A DNA stretch of 64,000 bases from NCBI RefSeq assembly GCF_002217395.1, contig NZ_MUHD01000006.1:1-64000 (forward strand). The letters run 5' to 3'. Of the stretch, positions 9,838 to 17,978 are shown one piece after another. How positions within the stretch are numbered: the first letter of the stretch is position 1; each line of letters starts with the position of its first letter. A program made the translations under genes and the position numbers. Under the pieces are notes generated by a model. It made no database searches and had not been told where the DNA came from. It saw only the letters and a list, made by a program, of their open reading frames with translations. The DNA is from Flavobacterium plurextorum (GTDB lineage: Bacteria; Bacteroidota; Bacteroidia; Flavobacteriales; Flavobacteriaceae).

Positions 9838-10287
9838 ATGATTACCATAAAACGAACAAATTCTGACGATATCGATTTTAAAAATCTGGTCGTTTTATTA
9901 GATCAGGATTTAGCCATTAGAGATGGTGATGATCATGCATTTTACAATCAGTTTAATAAAACCGATAAAATAAAACACGTTGTCGTTTTTTATGAAAATG
10001 ATAAAGCTGTTGGATGCGGCGCATTTAGAGAAAAAGAATCAGATACGGTCGAAATTAAACGAATGTATGTTCATCCTGACTATCGAAAAAAAGGAATAGC
10101 CTCAAAAATATTGGCCGAATTAGAAATTTGGGCAGCCGAAGTAAAATACAAACACACTATTCTGGAGACAGGCAAAAACCAGCCAGAAGCCATAAATCTA
10201 TATCAGAAATTAAACTATACCATCATTCCAAATTATCCGCCTTACGAAAAGGTTGATAATAGTGTATGTATGAAAAAGACTTTATAA
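9838..10287 (+). CDS. GNAT-family N-acetyltransferase
   Basis: This 149-residue protein has one GNAT fold. The acetyl-CoA pyrophosphate loop is visible as MYVHPDYRKKGIASKILAEL (Q/RxxGxA type, residues about 82-101), and the C-terminal motif is AINLYQKLNYTIIPNYPPY. It moves an acetyl group from acetyl-CoA to an unknown amine. The stop lies two bases before the preferred start of the NagZ-like gene, so both are probably one transcript. This may place the enzyme in amino-sugar or peptide metabolism. Confidence 0.82.
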   Translation: MITIKRTNSDDIDFKNLVVLLDQDLAIRDGDDHAFYNQFNKTDKIKHVVVFYENDKAVGCGAFREKESDTVEIKRMYVHPDYRKKGIASKILAELEIWAAEVKYKHTILETGKNQPEAINLYQKLNYTIIPNYPPYEKVDNSVCMKKTL

Positions 10288-10289
10288 AA

Positions 10290-11903
10290 ATGAAAATCAC
10301 AACCGAAGCATTAAAACAAAAAATCGGGCAGTTCTTTTTTCCTGCCGTTTTTATCAACGATACCGAAGAAAATATTCAGGAAACGGAACATTTAATAAAA
10401 GAACACAACATTGGCGGATTAACGTTTTTCCATAGTCGTGCCAGCGCTGCAACAAACTACGAAAGCAAGAAAAAAGTTGTTTTTAACGATGACAGTTACG
10501 AAAAAATCAAGGCGCTGATTGCTCGTTATCAAAAAGCAGCTTCTACTCCGCTCTTAATCAGTATTGATGCTGAATGGGGATTGGCAATGCGTATCGAAAA
10601 AACACCACAATATCCGTATGCAATTACACTTGGTGCTTTGCCAGCAAACAAATCTAAGTTAGTTTACGAAGTTGGAAAACAAATTGGTTTAGACTTAAAA
10701 GCAGCCGGAATTCAATACAATTTGTCGCCTTTGGCAGACATCAATAATAACCCAAATAATCCGGTTATTGGATATCGTTCTTTTGGTGAAAACAAAGAAA
10801 AAGTAGCCGATTTTTCGATTGAATATTTAAACGGAATGTCTGAAGTTGGCGTTTTAGGCTGTCTGAAACACTTTCCTGGACACGGAAATACTAATGTTGA
10901 TTCCCATTTAGGATTACCTGTTTTAAAGGAAACACTGGAAGAATTAATGGAGAACGAATTGTACCCTTTCATTAAAGGAATCGAAAATAATGTCGATTCG
11001 ATTATGATTGGACATTTGGCTGTTCCCAGTTTGAACGACGGAAAAGACACATCGGCAACTTTATCAAAAGCTGTTATTCAAGATCTTTTGCGTGATAAAT
11101 TAGGTTATGATGGTTTGGTTATTTCTGACGCTTTAAATATGCACAGCGTTTCGAAACTATATGAAACTAAAGGACATTTAGAATGGGAAGCATTTAATGC
11201 TGGAAACGATGTTTTATGTTTTGCAGAAAATGTACCTGAAGGAATCGAAGAAATCTTAAAAAATGCTTCGCCAGAACGTATCGAAGAAAGCTTTAATAGA
11301 ATTATGAAAGCCAAAGAAAAAGCGGGAATTCTTTCTGGAAGCACAGCTGCTTTGGGCGAATTAAACCTCGAAAAAACAGCAGCTCTAAATCTAGAAATTG
11401 CCCAAAATGTGATTACAAAAATCATCGACAATTCAAGCACAGAATTAGCTTTTGATGCTCAAAAAGACAATAAACTAGCCAAACTAAGTTTATATAAAAA
11501 CAACGAAAACAGCTTCTTCAAAACCTTAGACGCAAAATTGCCTTCACCAGAATTTGACTTTGAAAATCTGGAAGCTTCAGATATTACAACAATTAAAAAA
11601 CAATTAGAAAATTTCGAAACCATTATTATTTCATTATTTGTTCCAAAAGCAAAACCAATGAATAATTTCGAAATCGACAATGAAGTTTTAGAATTGCTTT
11701 CTGATTTGCTTGAAACCAAAAAATGCATCCTTTATGTTTTTGGAAATCCATACGTTTTACCTATAATTCCGAATCTAAAAAAGGCTTCAGGATTATTTCA
11801 GGCGTATCAAGATTTTGAAGAATTTCAAAAAACGGCAGGAATTCAATTTTTAGAAAATTTTATCACCAGCGGGACTCTTCCTGTAAATATTGATATTCAA
11901 TAA
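10290..11903 (+). CDS. Glycoside hydrolase family 3, NagZ-like beta-N-acetylhexosaminidase
   Basis: The N-terminal barrel carries the NagZ signature CLKHFPGHGNTNVDSHLGLP; its Asp-Ser-His supplies the acid/base His of NagZ enzymes. The nucleophile motif is GLVISDALNM (usual SDxxxM). NagZ removes GlcNAc from muropeptides. The protein has about 537 residues, longer than proteobacterial NagZ (about 340), because of a second C-terminal domain as in Bacillus-type enzymes. No signal peptide is seen, so it should act in the cytoplasm after AmpG-like import. I place the start at 10290, two bases after the acetyltransferase stop. The in-frame ATG at 10266 would overlap that gene. Confidence 0.87.
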   Translation: MKITTEALKQKIGQFFFPAVFINDTEENIQETEHLIKEHNIGGLTFFHSRASAATNYESKKKVVFNDDSYEKIKALIARYQKAASTPLLISIDAEWGLAMRIEKTPQYPYAITLGALPANKSKLVYEVGKQIGLDLKAAGIQYNLSPLADINNNPNNPVIGYRSFGENKEKVADFSIEYLNGMSEVGVLGCLKHFPGHGNTNVDSHLGLPVLKETLEELMENELYPFIKGIENNVDSIMIGHLAVPSLNDGKDTSATLSKAVIQDLLRDKLGYDGLVISDALNMHSVSKLYETKGHLEWEAFNAGNDVLCFAENVPEGIEEILKNASPERIEESFNRIMKAKEKAGILSGSTAALGELNLEKTAALNLEIAQNVITKIIDNSSTELAFDAQKDNKLAKLSLYKNNENSFFKTLDAKLPSPEFDFENLEASDITTIKKQLENFETIIISLFVPKAKPMNNFEIDNEVLELLSDLLETKKCILYVFGNPYVLPIIPNLKKASGLFQAYQDFEEFQKTAGIQFLENFITSGTLPVNIDIQ

Positions 11904-11961
11904 TTTACAATTAAACATAGTCAAAACTTATTAACTTATAAATTTTTATAATCACATCTTA

Positions 11962-11993
11962 TTGTAAGAACCTGTAGTTATGCCCTACTTTTG
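11962..11993 (+). promoter_or_regulatory. Probable promoter of the peroxiredoxin gene
   Basis: TACTTTTG (11986-11993) matches the Bacteroidota -7 element TAnnTTTG exactly. A TTG at 11962-11964 lies near the -33 position with slightly long spacing. The predicted leader is about 27 bases. No OxyR or PerR site could be identified by eye. Confidence 0.55.
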
Positions 11994-12026
11994 CATCAAA
12001 TAAATTTTTAACGTAAAACGAATATT

Positions 12027-12665
12027 ATGTCTTTAGTAGGAAAAAAATTCCCAAGTATTGCAGTAGATGCTATCTCAGAAATGGGTGACAATTTAAAAAT
12101 CAACATTTTTGAAGAAGCAGTAAACAACAATAAAAAAGTACTTTTATTTTGGTACCCAAAAGATTTTACTTTTGTATGTCCAACTGAATTACACGCCTTT
12201 CAAGCTGCATTACCAGAATTCGAAAAAAGAAATACTATCGTAATTGGTGCTTCTTGCGATACTAACGAAGTTCACTTTGCTTGGTTAAATACTCCAAAAA
12301 ACAATGGTGGAATCGAAGGTGTTACTTACCCAATCTTAGCGGATACAAACCGTAACTTAGCTAACATTTTAGGTATTCTTGATATTGATTCTACAGAATA
12401 CAGTGAAGAAACTGATTCAGTTATTATCGAAGGTTCAAATGTAACATTCAGAGCTACTTACTTAATTGACGAAACTGGAAAAATCTTCCACGAAAGTGTA
12501 AACGATATGCCATTAGGACGTAACGTAAACGAATACTTAAGAATGGTTGATGCTTATACTCACATCCAAACTAAAGGTGAAGTTTGTCCTGCAAACTGGG
12601 AAGCTGGTAAAGAAGCAATGTCTGCAGACAGACTAAGTACAGCTGAATACTTAAGCGCAAACTAA
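12027..12665 (+). CDS. ahpC: Typical 2-Cys peroxiredoxin (AhpC/Prx1 type)
   Basis: This enzyme reduces hydrogen peroxide and alkyl hydroperoxides in the cytoplasm. The peroxidatic Cys is in FTFVCPTE (about residue 51) and the resolving Cys in GEVCPANW (about residue 172), both intact. The 212-residue length is usual for the family. It has its own TAnnTTTG promoter. A thioredoxin-like gene, the likely electron donor, and a thiol peroxidase follow within 2 kb, making a small peroxide-defence group. The symbol ahpC follows family usage; no ahpF is nearby. Confidence 0.93.
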   Translation: MSLVGKKFPSIAVDAISEMGDNLKINIFEEAVNNNKKVLLFWYPKDFTFVCPTELHAFQAALPEFEKRNTIVIGASCDTNEVHFAWLNTPKNNGGIEGVTYPILADTNRNLANILGILDIDSTEYSEETDSVIIEGSNVTFRATYLIDETGKIFHESVNDMPLGRNVNEYLRMVDAYTHIQTKGEVCPANWEAGKEAMSADRLSTAEYLSAN

Positions 12666-12669
12666 TTCT

Positions 12670-12906
12670 TTTTAAGGTTCTGAGGTTCTAAGGTACTGAG
12701 ACGCTAAGTTTTTTTTACTGAACTTCCAAATCTTAAATACAATTCTACAATATAGTTATCAGGTTCTAAGATTAACACTTAGAATCTTAGAACCTCGATG
12801 GCTTTAGATCTCAAAAAAAATAATTTTAACGTTAAGTCATTTTATGGACTAAGGGCTAAAAAAACTTAGAACCTTAGTACCTCAGCGACTTAGCACCTTA
12901 AAAAAT
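12670..12906. repeat. Degenerate CTAAGGTNCTGAG-type intergenic repeat cluster
   Basis: The gap between the peroxiredoxin and thioredoxin genes is built from variants of the words AGGTTCTAAG, AGGTACTGAG and GACGCTAAG. The left part (about 12671-12712) is repeated as an approximate reverse complement near 12859-12906, and an inner inverted pair lies at about 12760-12798. No ORF is present. It looks like a folded chromosomal repeat rather than a regulatory site. Confidence 0.7.
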
Positions 12907-12912
12907 ATAACT

Positions 12913-13221
12913 ATGTTAATCGACTTAAACGAAGATACGTTAGCAGATTTAGTTGCTAAAAACGAAAAAGTAGTAGTACAATATTCAGCATCATGGTGTG
13001 GAAACTGCCGTATTATGAAACCAAAATTCAAAAAATTAGCCACAGAAAATGAAGCTATCACTTTTGTTTTGGTTGATGCAGAAAATTCTCCTGAATCAAG
13101 AAAGCTTGCTAACGTTAGCAACTTGCCAACATTTGCAACTTTTGTAAACGGACAATTAGTTGGAGAAACTCAAACCAACAAACAAGAAGTTTTAATCGAT
13201 CTTGTAAACGCAATTGTTTAA
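12913..13221 (+). CDS. Thioredoxin-family protein
   Basis: This 102-residue single-domain thioredoxin has the redox motif WCGNC (residues about 29-33, in SASWCGNCRIMKPKFKKLA) and the cis-Pro loop SNLPTFATF. It lacks a signal peptide, so it acts in the cytoplasm, probably reducing the neighbouring peroxiredoxin or thiol peroxidase. WCGNC differs from the classical WCGPC and should shift the redox potential. A small conserved-looking gene follows after a hairpin. Confidence 0.9.
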   Translation: MLIDLNEDTLADLVAKNEKVVVQYSASWCGNCRIMKPKFKKLATENEAITFVLVDAENSPESRKLANVSNLPTFATFVNGQLVGETQTNKQEVLIDLVNAIV

Positions 13222-13231
13222 TTGGTTATTT

Positions 13232-13263
13232 GTTTATTCGTTTAATCGATTAAACAAATAAAC
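13232..13263. repeat. Near-perfect 32-bp palindrome
   Basis: The two 16-base halves (13232-13247 and 13248-13263) are reverse complements with one mismatch. It lies between the thioredoxin gene and the following 85-codon gene and has no T tail. It may be an mRNA-processing or stability hairpin, or a leftover repeat. Confidence 0.7.
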
Positions 13264-13287
13264 GATTTAACGCTTAAACAAAAAAAT

Positions 13288-13545
13288 ATGAAATTACCAG
13301 TAATAAAGCAGTTAACGCAATTTATCGAAGAAAACGATCAGGATTATATCATTGAGACTATCGAAGTTCTAGAAGCTATGACCGAAATCCCTTCTTTAAA
13401 AGATGAAGAATTAGACGTAATTGGCGAATTGATTTCAAATATGTATGGCGCTCTTGAAGTGCACAAAATGGTTTCGCAAGGAACTGATAAAAAAGAAGCT
13501 TTAAACGCATTCATGAAACGCGTTTTGGGCTCGATTGACAAATAA
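13288..13545 (+). CDS. Small conserved-type hypothetical protein after thioredoxin (DUF6952-like)
   Basis: This 85-residue acidic, all-helical cytoplasmic protein has a block IETIEVLEAMTEIPSLKDEELDVIGELISNMYGALEVHKM. From memory this resembles a small flavobacterial family (DUF6952) found next to thioredoxin genes; I could not confirm it. It lies 66 bases after the thioredoxin gene and shares its direction, with a terminator after it. No catalytic residues are evident. The position suggests a link with the redox genes. Confidence 0.7.
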   Translation: MKLPVIKQLTQFIEENDQDYIIETIEVLEAMTEIPSLKDEELDVIGELISNMYGALEVHKMVSQGTDKKEALNAFMKRVLGSIDK

Positions 13546-13588
13546 ATCGACCTCTTTTTCAGAGAAAAAACAAAAAAACATGACCGAG

Positions 13589-13620
13589 AAAGCGTTTCTG
13601 AATAAGAGACGCTTTTTTTT
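13589..13620 (+). terminator. Rho-independent terminator
   Basis: AAAGCGTTTCT (13589-13599) pairs with AGAGACGCTTT (13605-13615), with one G-T pair, and runs into eight T residues. It ends the thioredoxin operon. Confidence 0.85.
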
Positions 13621-13663
13621 ATTTTACAGTGTTTACTGTTCAGTCACAGTTTTCGCAAAACCT

Positions 13664-13770
13664 TTGTCAGGCTGAGCGGAGTCGAAGCCTACACAAAGCA
13701 AATCGAAAAAGATGAGCAATTTAAATGGTGGAGCTACTTACGCGGGCTTCGACTCCGCTCAGCCTGACAA
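13664..13770. repeat. Exact 26-bp inverted repeat element
   Basis: The arm at 13664-13689 (begins TTGTCAGGCTGAGCGGAGTC) is matched perfectly by its reverse complement at 13745-13770. The 55-bp spacer has no ORF. The arms are GC-richer than their surroundings. It looks like a dispersed palindromic element, which would explain the gap between the thioredoxin operon and the thiol peroxidase gene. Confidence 0.85.
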
Positions 13771-13884
13771 GCGTAATAAACCTAAAATTATGAAACAAAT
13801 TCGTGAATTCGTCGCTATCCAAAAACCATCCTTAATCTCTCCTTAAACCCAAAACAAATACTTTTAGATTCAAATATTAATCCT

Positions 13885-13892
13885 TACTTTTG
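13885..13892 (+). promoter_or_regulatory. -7 promoter box of the thiol peroxidase gene
   Basis: TACTTTTG matches the TAnnTTTG consensus exactly and is identical to the box before the peroxiredoxin gene. It lies 27 bases before the start codon. The shared box and leader length suggest similar strong expression. Confidence 0.55.
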
Positions 13893-13918
13893 AGCCTCAT
13901 TAATTTTAAACAAAAATC

Positions 13919-14416
13919 ATGGCTTCAATAACATTAGGAGGTAATCCAGTTCATACATCAGGAGAGTTACCAGCAGTTGGTTCTAAACTTGCTGACTTCA
14001 AATTAGTTCAAAACGATTTATCAGTTGCTTCATTAAGTGATTTCGCTGGTAAGAAATTAGTTTTAAACATTTTTCCAAGTGTTGACACTGGAACTTGCGC
14101 AGCATCTGTTAGAAAATTTAATCAAAGTGCAAGCGATTTAGAAAACACAAAAGTTTTATGTATTTCTAGAGATTTACCTTTCGCTCAAAAACGTTTTTGT
14201 GGTGCAGAAGGTTTAGAAAATGTTGTTAATTTATCTGATTTTAAAGACGGAAGTTTTGGTAAAGCAAACGGTTTAGAAATCGTTGACGGACCTTTAGCTG
14301 GTTTACATTCAAGAGCAATTATTGTTGTAGATGCTGACGGAACAATTACACATACAGAGCAAGTTGCAGAAATTGCAAATGAACCAAATTACGAAGCAGC
14401 TCTTGCTGCACTATAA
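13919..14416 (+). CDS. tpx: Thiol peroxidase (Tpx, atypical 2-Cys peroxiredoxin)
   Basis: This 165-residue protein has the Tpx start [18 protein letters not shown]. The peroxidatic Cys is in [16 protein letters not shown] (about residue 60) and the resolving Cys in [16 protein letters not shown] (about residue 94). It reduces lipid and alkyl hydroperoxides using thioredoxin. It has its own promoter, and 13 bases separate it from the DgkA-like gene. Confidence 0.94.
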   Translation: MASITLGGNPVHTSGELPAVGSKLADFKLVQNDLSVASLSDFAGKKLVLNIFPSVDTGTCAASVRKFNQSASDLENTKVLCISRDLPFAQKRFCGAEGLENVVNLSDFKDGSFGKANGLEIVDGPLAGLHSRAIIVVDADGTITHTEQVAEIANEPNYEAALAAL

Positions 14417-14429
14417 TATTTTCCTATAA

Positions 14430-14804
14430 ATGGAGTTTCAAAAAGATAATACCTTTGTTACCGGCCGATTAAAAAGTATGACATATGCTTTTAACGGAGC
14501 TGTAAAACTTATAAAAACAGAACACAGCATTATGGTTCAATTCTCATTGGGAATTATAATGACTATTGCTGGTTTCTATTTTCATATTTCACAAACCGAA
14601 TGGCTTTGTCAAACCTTAGCCATTGGTTTAGTTTTAAGTGTTGAAGGATTGAATACGGCTGTTGAAAAAATTGCCGATTTTATTCATCCTGATTACAGCA
14701 AACGAATCGGTTTTATTAAAGATATTGCTGCAGGCGCAGTGTTTTTTGCCGCAATGACAGCAATAGCAATAGGATTGATTATTTATATTCCAAAATTTAC
14801 ATAG
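14430..14804 (+). CDS. Diacylglycerol kinase-family (DgkA/UndK-like) membrane protein
   Basis: This 124-residue protein has three predicted membrane helices and the DgkA motif SVEGLNTAVEKIADF (usual E.lNTAiE...D). An earlier block, NGAVKLIKTEHSIMVQFSLGI, is also typical. Members phosphorylate diacylglycerol or undecaprenol in the inner membrane. The substrate cannot be decided from the sequence. Short gaps on both sides suggest co-transcription with tpx and ftsK. Confidence 0.87.
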   Translation: MEFQKDNTFVTGRLKSMTYAFNGAVKLIKTEHSIMVQFSLGIIMTIAGFYFHISQTEWLCQTLAIGLVLSVEGLNTAVEKIADFIHPDYSKRIGFIKDIAAGAVFFAAMTAIAIGLIIYIPKFT

Positions 14805-14819
14805 GCAAGGAAAGCAAGA

Positions 14820-17270
14820 ATGGCAAAAACAACCAAAAAGGAAACTGTAGACAAAAAAAACGAATCAAAAACTGAGACAATAAGGTCATGGAAATTTTCC
14901 AAACAACAAAAATTTGTTGCAGGCTGTCTTTTGGTTCTCTTTTCAATTGCACTATTAGTTGCATTTATTTCTTTTTATGTTAACGGACAATGGCAAGCAG
15001 ATCAAAGTGCGGTCAGCCAGCTTGGAGATCGCGGCGAAGTTGTAGAAAACTGGCTCGGAAAATTCGGAGCATTTCTTGCTGACTTAATTGTTTATAGAGG
15101 TTTCGGAATCGCCTCTTTTATTTTTGTACGCTTATTTTTCCTAACCGGTTTGTTTTTAGCATTAGAACTTTCTACTAAAAAACTAAAAAACACTTGGTTT
15201 TGGGATCTATTTGCTATTATAATCATTTCAATTCTATTTGGTTTTTTCGCAACTTCGGCACCAGAACTTGGTGGAACAATTGGTTATGAATTAAACCTTT
15301 TCCTTCAGGATTATATTGGTAAAACAGGAACTTTATTAACATTGCTTTTTGGATTGATCGTTTATTTAATTTTTAAAATTAAACTTTCGCCAGAAAAAAT
15401 TCAATCTTACTTTGACTCTACCAAAAAGGAGTTCAAAACTGAATTAAATGCTATAAAACCTGTACCACAACCAGAAAGCGCCTATAATCTAGAAGAATTT
15501 GCGATCGAAGAAGATCCTGAATTGGATAATATTCATCTAAAGACAGACGATTCTAAATTCGAAATCAACAAAGAAGCCTTAAAACCAACAATTTCACATT
15601 CATCAGAAATTGATTTAAATCCAGTTGTAAAACCAGTTCAGATGGATATTAATCCCGTAACTGTAACTGCTCCAGTTCATACTGAAGAATTTGTCATTGA
15701 AAAAGCTGAGGAAGAAGATATTATTGAAGAAAATCTAGCTTCAAGATTGGTTGCTGATTTTGGTTTATTTGACCCAACTTTAGATTTATCAAATTACAAA
15801 TTCCCAACCATCGATTTATTAAAAGAATATTCGACTGGCGGAATCACTATTAATCAAGAAGAATTAGAAGAAAATAAAAACAAGATTGTAGACACACTTC
15901 GTAACTACAAAATTGAAATTGCACAGATTAAAGCAACCGTTGGTCCATCGGTAACTTTATATGAAATTGTTCCGGAAGCCGGAATCAGAATTTCAAAAAT
16001 TAAAAGTTTAGAAGACGATATTGCTTTATCATTATCTGCATTAGGAATTCGTATTATCGCTCCAATTCCAGGAAAAGGAACAATTGGTATCGAGGTTCCT
16101 AACAAGAATCCAACGATGGTTTCTATGAAAAGCGTAATTGGTTCAGCCAAATTTCAAGAAGCTGAAATGGAATTGCCGATCGCTTTAGGAAAAACCATTT
16201 CGAACGAAACTTTTGTTGTCGATTTAGCCAAAATGCCTCACTTATTAATGGCAGGTGCTACAGGACAAGGGAAATCTGTTGGATTAAATGCTGTTTTAAC
16301 CTCGCTTTTATACAAAAAACATCCTGCCGAAGTAAAATTTGTGTTGGTTGATCCAAAAAAAGTAGAGCTTACGCTTTTCAACAAAATTGAAAGACACTAT
16401 TTAGCAAAACTTCCAGATACGGAAGATGCTATTATTACAGATAATGCAAAAGTTGTAAATACTTTAAATTCTCTTTGTGTTGAAATGGACAATCGCTATT
16501 CTTTATTGAAAGACGCAATGGTTCGTAACATCAAAGAATACAACGAAAAATTCAAATCAAGAAAATTAAATCCAGAAGCTGGACATCGTTTTCTGCCTTA
16601 CATTGTTTTGGTTGTTGATGAGTTCGCCGATTTAATTATGACTGCAGGAAAAGAAGTTGAAATTCCAATTGCTCGTCTTGCACAATTAGCGCGTGCCATT
16701 GGTATTCACTTAATTATCGCAACACAAAGACCGTCTGTAAACGTAATTACAGGTTTAATTAAAGCCAATTTCCCTGCGAGAATTGCTTTTAGAGTAACAT
16801 CAAAAATTGACTCTAGAACTATCTTAGATACGCAAGGTGCTGATCAATTAATTGGACGTGGAGATTTATTATACTCAAACGGGAATGATGTAATTCGTGT
16901 TCAATGCGCCTTTATTGACACTCCAGAAGTTGAAAAAATAACTGATTTTATTGGTTCACAAAAAGCATATTCAACAGCTTATTTACTTCCAGAGTTTGTT
17001 GGAGAGGAAACTGGCATTAATCTTGATATGGATATTTCCGAAAGAGACACCTTATTTAGAGAAGCCGCAGAGATTATTGTCAATGCGCAGCAAGGTTCTG
17101 CTTCATTACTGCAACGAAAATTAAAATTAGGATACAACAGAGCCGGTCGTTTGATCGATCAGCTGGAAGCAGCTGGAATTGTTGGCCCTTTTGAAGGCAG
17201 TAAAGCGAGAAGCGTGAACATCTCTGATCTTAGTGCTCTTGATCAATTTTTTAACAATGAACAAAATTAA
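14820..17270 (+). CDS. ftsK: FtsK/SpoIIIE DNA translocase
   Basis: This 816-residue division-linked motor resolves and pumps the chromosome termini. Four membrane helices lie within residues about 35-190, followed by an acidic linker (about 200-310). The motor has its N-terminal beta block (TVGPSVTLYEIVPEAGIRISKI), Walker A GATGQGKSVGLN (about 476-487), Walker B IVLVVDEFADLIM, and the ATQRPSVNVITG segment. The C-terminal gamma winged helix (SLLQRKLKLGYNRAGRLIDQLEAAGIVGP) reads KOPS-type signals. The linker is short compared with E. coli FtsK. The stop may overlap the start region of the LolA-like gene. Confidence 0.95.
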   Translation: MAKTTKKETVDKKNESKTETIRSWKFSKQQKFVAGCLLVLFSIALLVAFISFYVNGQWQADQSAVSQLGDRGEVVENWLGKFGAFLADLIVYRGFGIASFIFVRLFFLTGLFLALELSTKKLKNTWFWDLFAIIIISILFGFFATSAPELGGTIGYELNLFLQDYIGKTGTLLTLLFGLIVYLIFKIKLSPEKIQSYFDSTKKEFKTELNAIKPVPQPESAYNLEEFAIEEDPELDNIHLKTDDSKFEINKEALKPTISHSSEIDLNPVVKPVQMDINPVTVTAPVHTEEFVIEKAEEEDIIEENLASRLVADFGLFDPTLDLSNYKFPTIDLLKEYSTGGITINQEELEENKNKIVDTLRNYKIEIAQIKATVGPSVTLYEIVPEAGIRISKIKSLEDDIALSLSALGIRIIAPIPGKGTIGIEVPNKNPTMVSMKSVIGSAKFQEAEMELPIALGKTISNETFVVDLAKMPHLLMAGATGQGKSVGLNAVLTSLLYKKHPAEVKFVLVDPKKVELTLFNKIERHYLAKLPDTEDAIITDNAKVVNTLNSLCVEMDNRYSLLKDAMVRNIKEYNEKFKSRKLNPEAGHRFLPYIVLVVDEFADLIMTAGKEVEIPIARLAQLARAIGIHLIIATQRPSVNVITGLIKANFPARIAFRVTSKIDSRTILDTQGADQLIGRGDLLYSNGNDVIRVQCAFIDTPEVEKITDFIGSQKAYSTAYLLPEFVGEETGINLDMDISERDTLFREAAEIIVNAQQGSASLLQRKLKLGYNRAGRLIDQLEAAGIVGPFEGSKARSVNISDLSALDQFFNNEQN

Positions 17271-17277
17271 TCCAATC

Positions 17278-17970
17278 ATGAGAACAAAAATTCAGGAAAT
17301 CAAGAACAATTCTATCACTAACATGAGTAAAAAGTGTTTTCAAATGGCAATCTTATTGCTTTTGAGCTTCACTTCTATTCAAGCTCAGGATAAAAAAACC
17401 AAAGATTTATTGAACGAAGTAACTTCAAAAATAAAAAGCTACAACAATATTGTAATCGATTTTAAATATTCTTTGAATAACGCAAAGGAAAACATTAATC
17501 AAGACAGTAAAGGAAATGTAACCATGAAAGGAAATCAATATGTATTGAATTTTATGGGCGTAACTAAAATATTCGACGGACAAAAAACATACACAATTAA
17601 TCCTGAAGATGAAGAAGTTACCATCTCTAAAATAAACGAAAAAGACGACAACGCTATTACACCTTCAAAAATGTTGACTTTTTTCAATTCTGGCTACAAA
17701 TACAATATGGATATTGTACAAAATGTTAAAGGGAGAAAAATCCAATACATAAAACTAGCTCCTACAAATGCAAAAGACCAAAGAAAAGAGATTCTTTTAG
17801 GCATTGATGTTCAGACAAAACACATATACAATTTAATTGAAACTGGAAAAAACGGAACAAAAACTACTTTGACCGTTAATTCTTTTAAAACCAATCAGCC
17901 TTTATCAAAAAATCAATTTACCTTTGTAGCGAGTAAATACCCGAAATACTACATCAATAAATTAGATTAA
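17278..17970 (+). CDS. LolA-like outer-membrane lipoprotein carrier
   Basis: This periplasmic protein of the LolA/LolB fold carries lipoproteins, or related lipids, to the outer membrane. The signal peptide core is MAILLLLSFTSIQAQ. The mature part has the family blocks KIKSYNNIVIDFKYSLNN, KGNQYVLNFMGVTKIFDGQ and QRKEILLGIDVQTKHIYNL. The start is uncertain. ATG codons at 17257, 17278 and 17323 all keep the signal peptide; the last gives the most compact one (MSKKCFQ...), and none has a clear ribosome site. It follows ftsK closely and precedes the LptF/G-like gene by 8 bases, a common envelope-biogenesis grouping. Confidence 0.85.
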   Translation: MRTKIQEIKNNSITNMSKKCFQMAILLLLSFTSIQAQDKKTKDLLNEVTSKIKSYNNIVIDFKYSLNNAKENINQDSKGNVTMKGNQYVLNFMGVTKIFDGQKTYTINPEDEEVTISKINEKDDNAITPSKMLTFFNSGYKYNMDIVQNVKGRKIQYIKLAPTNAKDQRKEILLGIDVQTKHIYNLIETGKNGTKTTLTVNSFKTNQPLSKNQFTFVASKYPKYYINKLD

Positions 17971-17978
17971 TTACAAGG

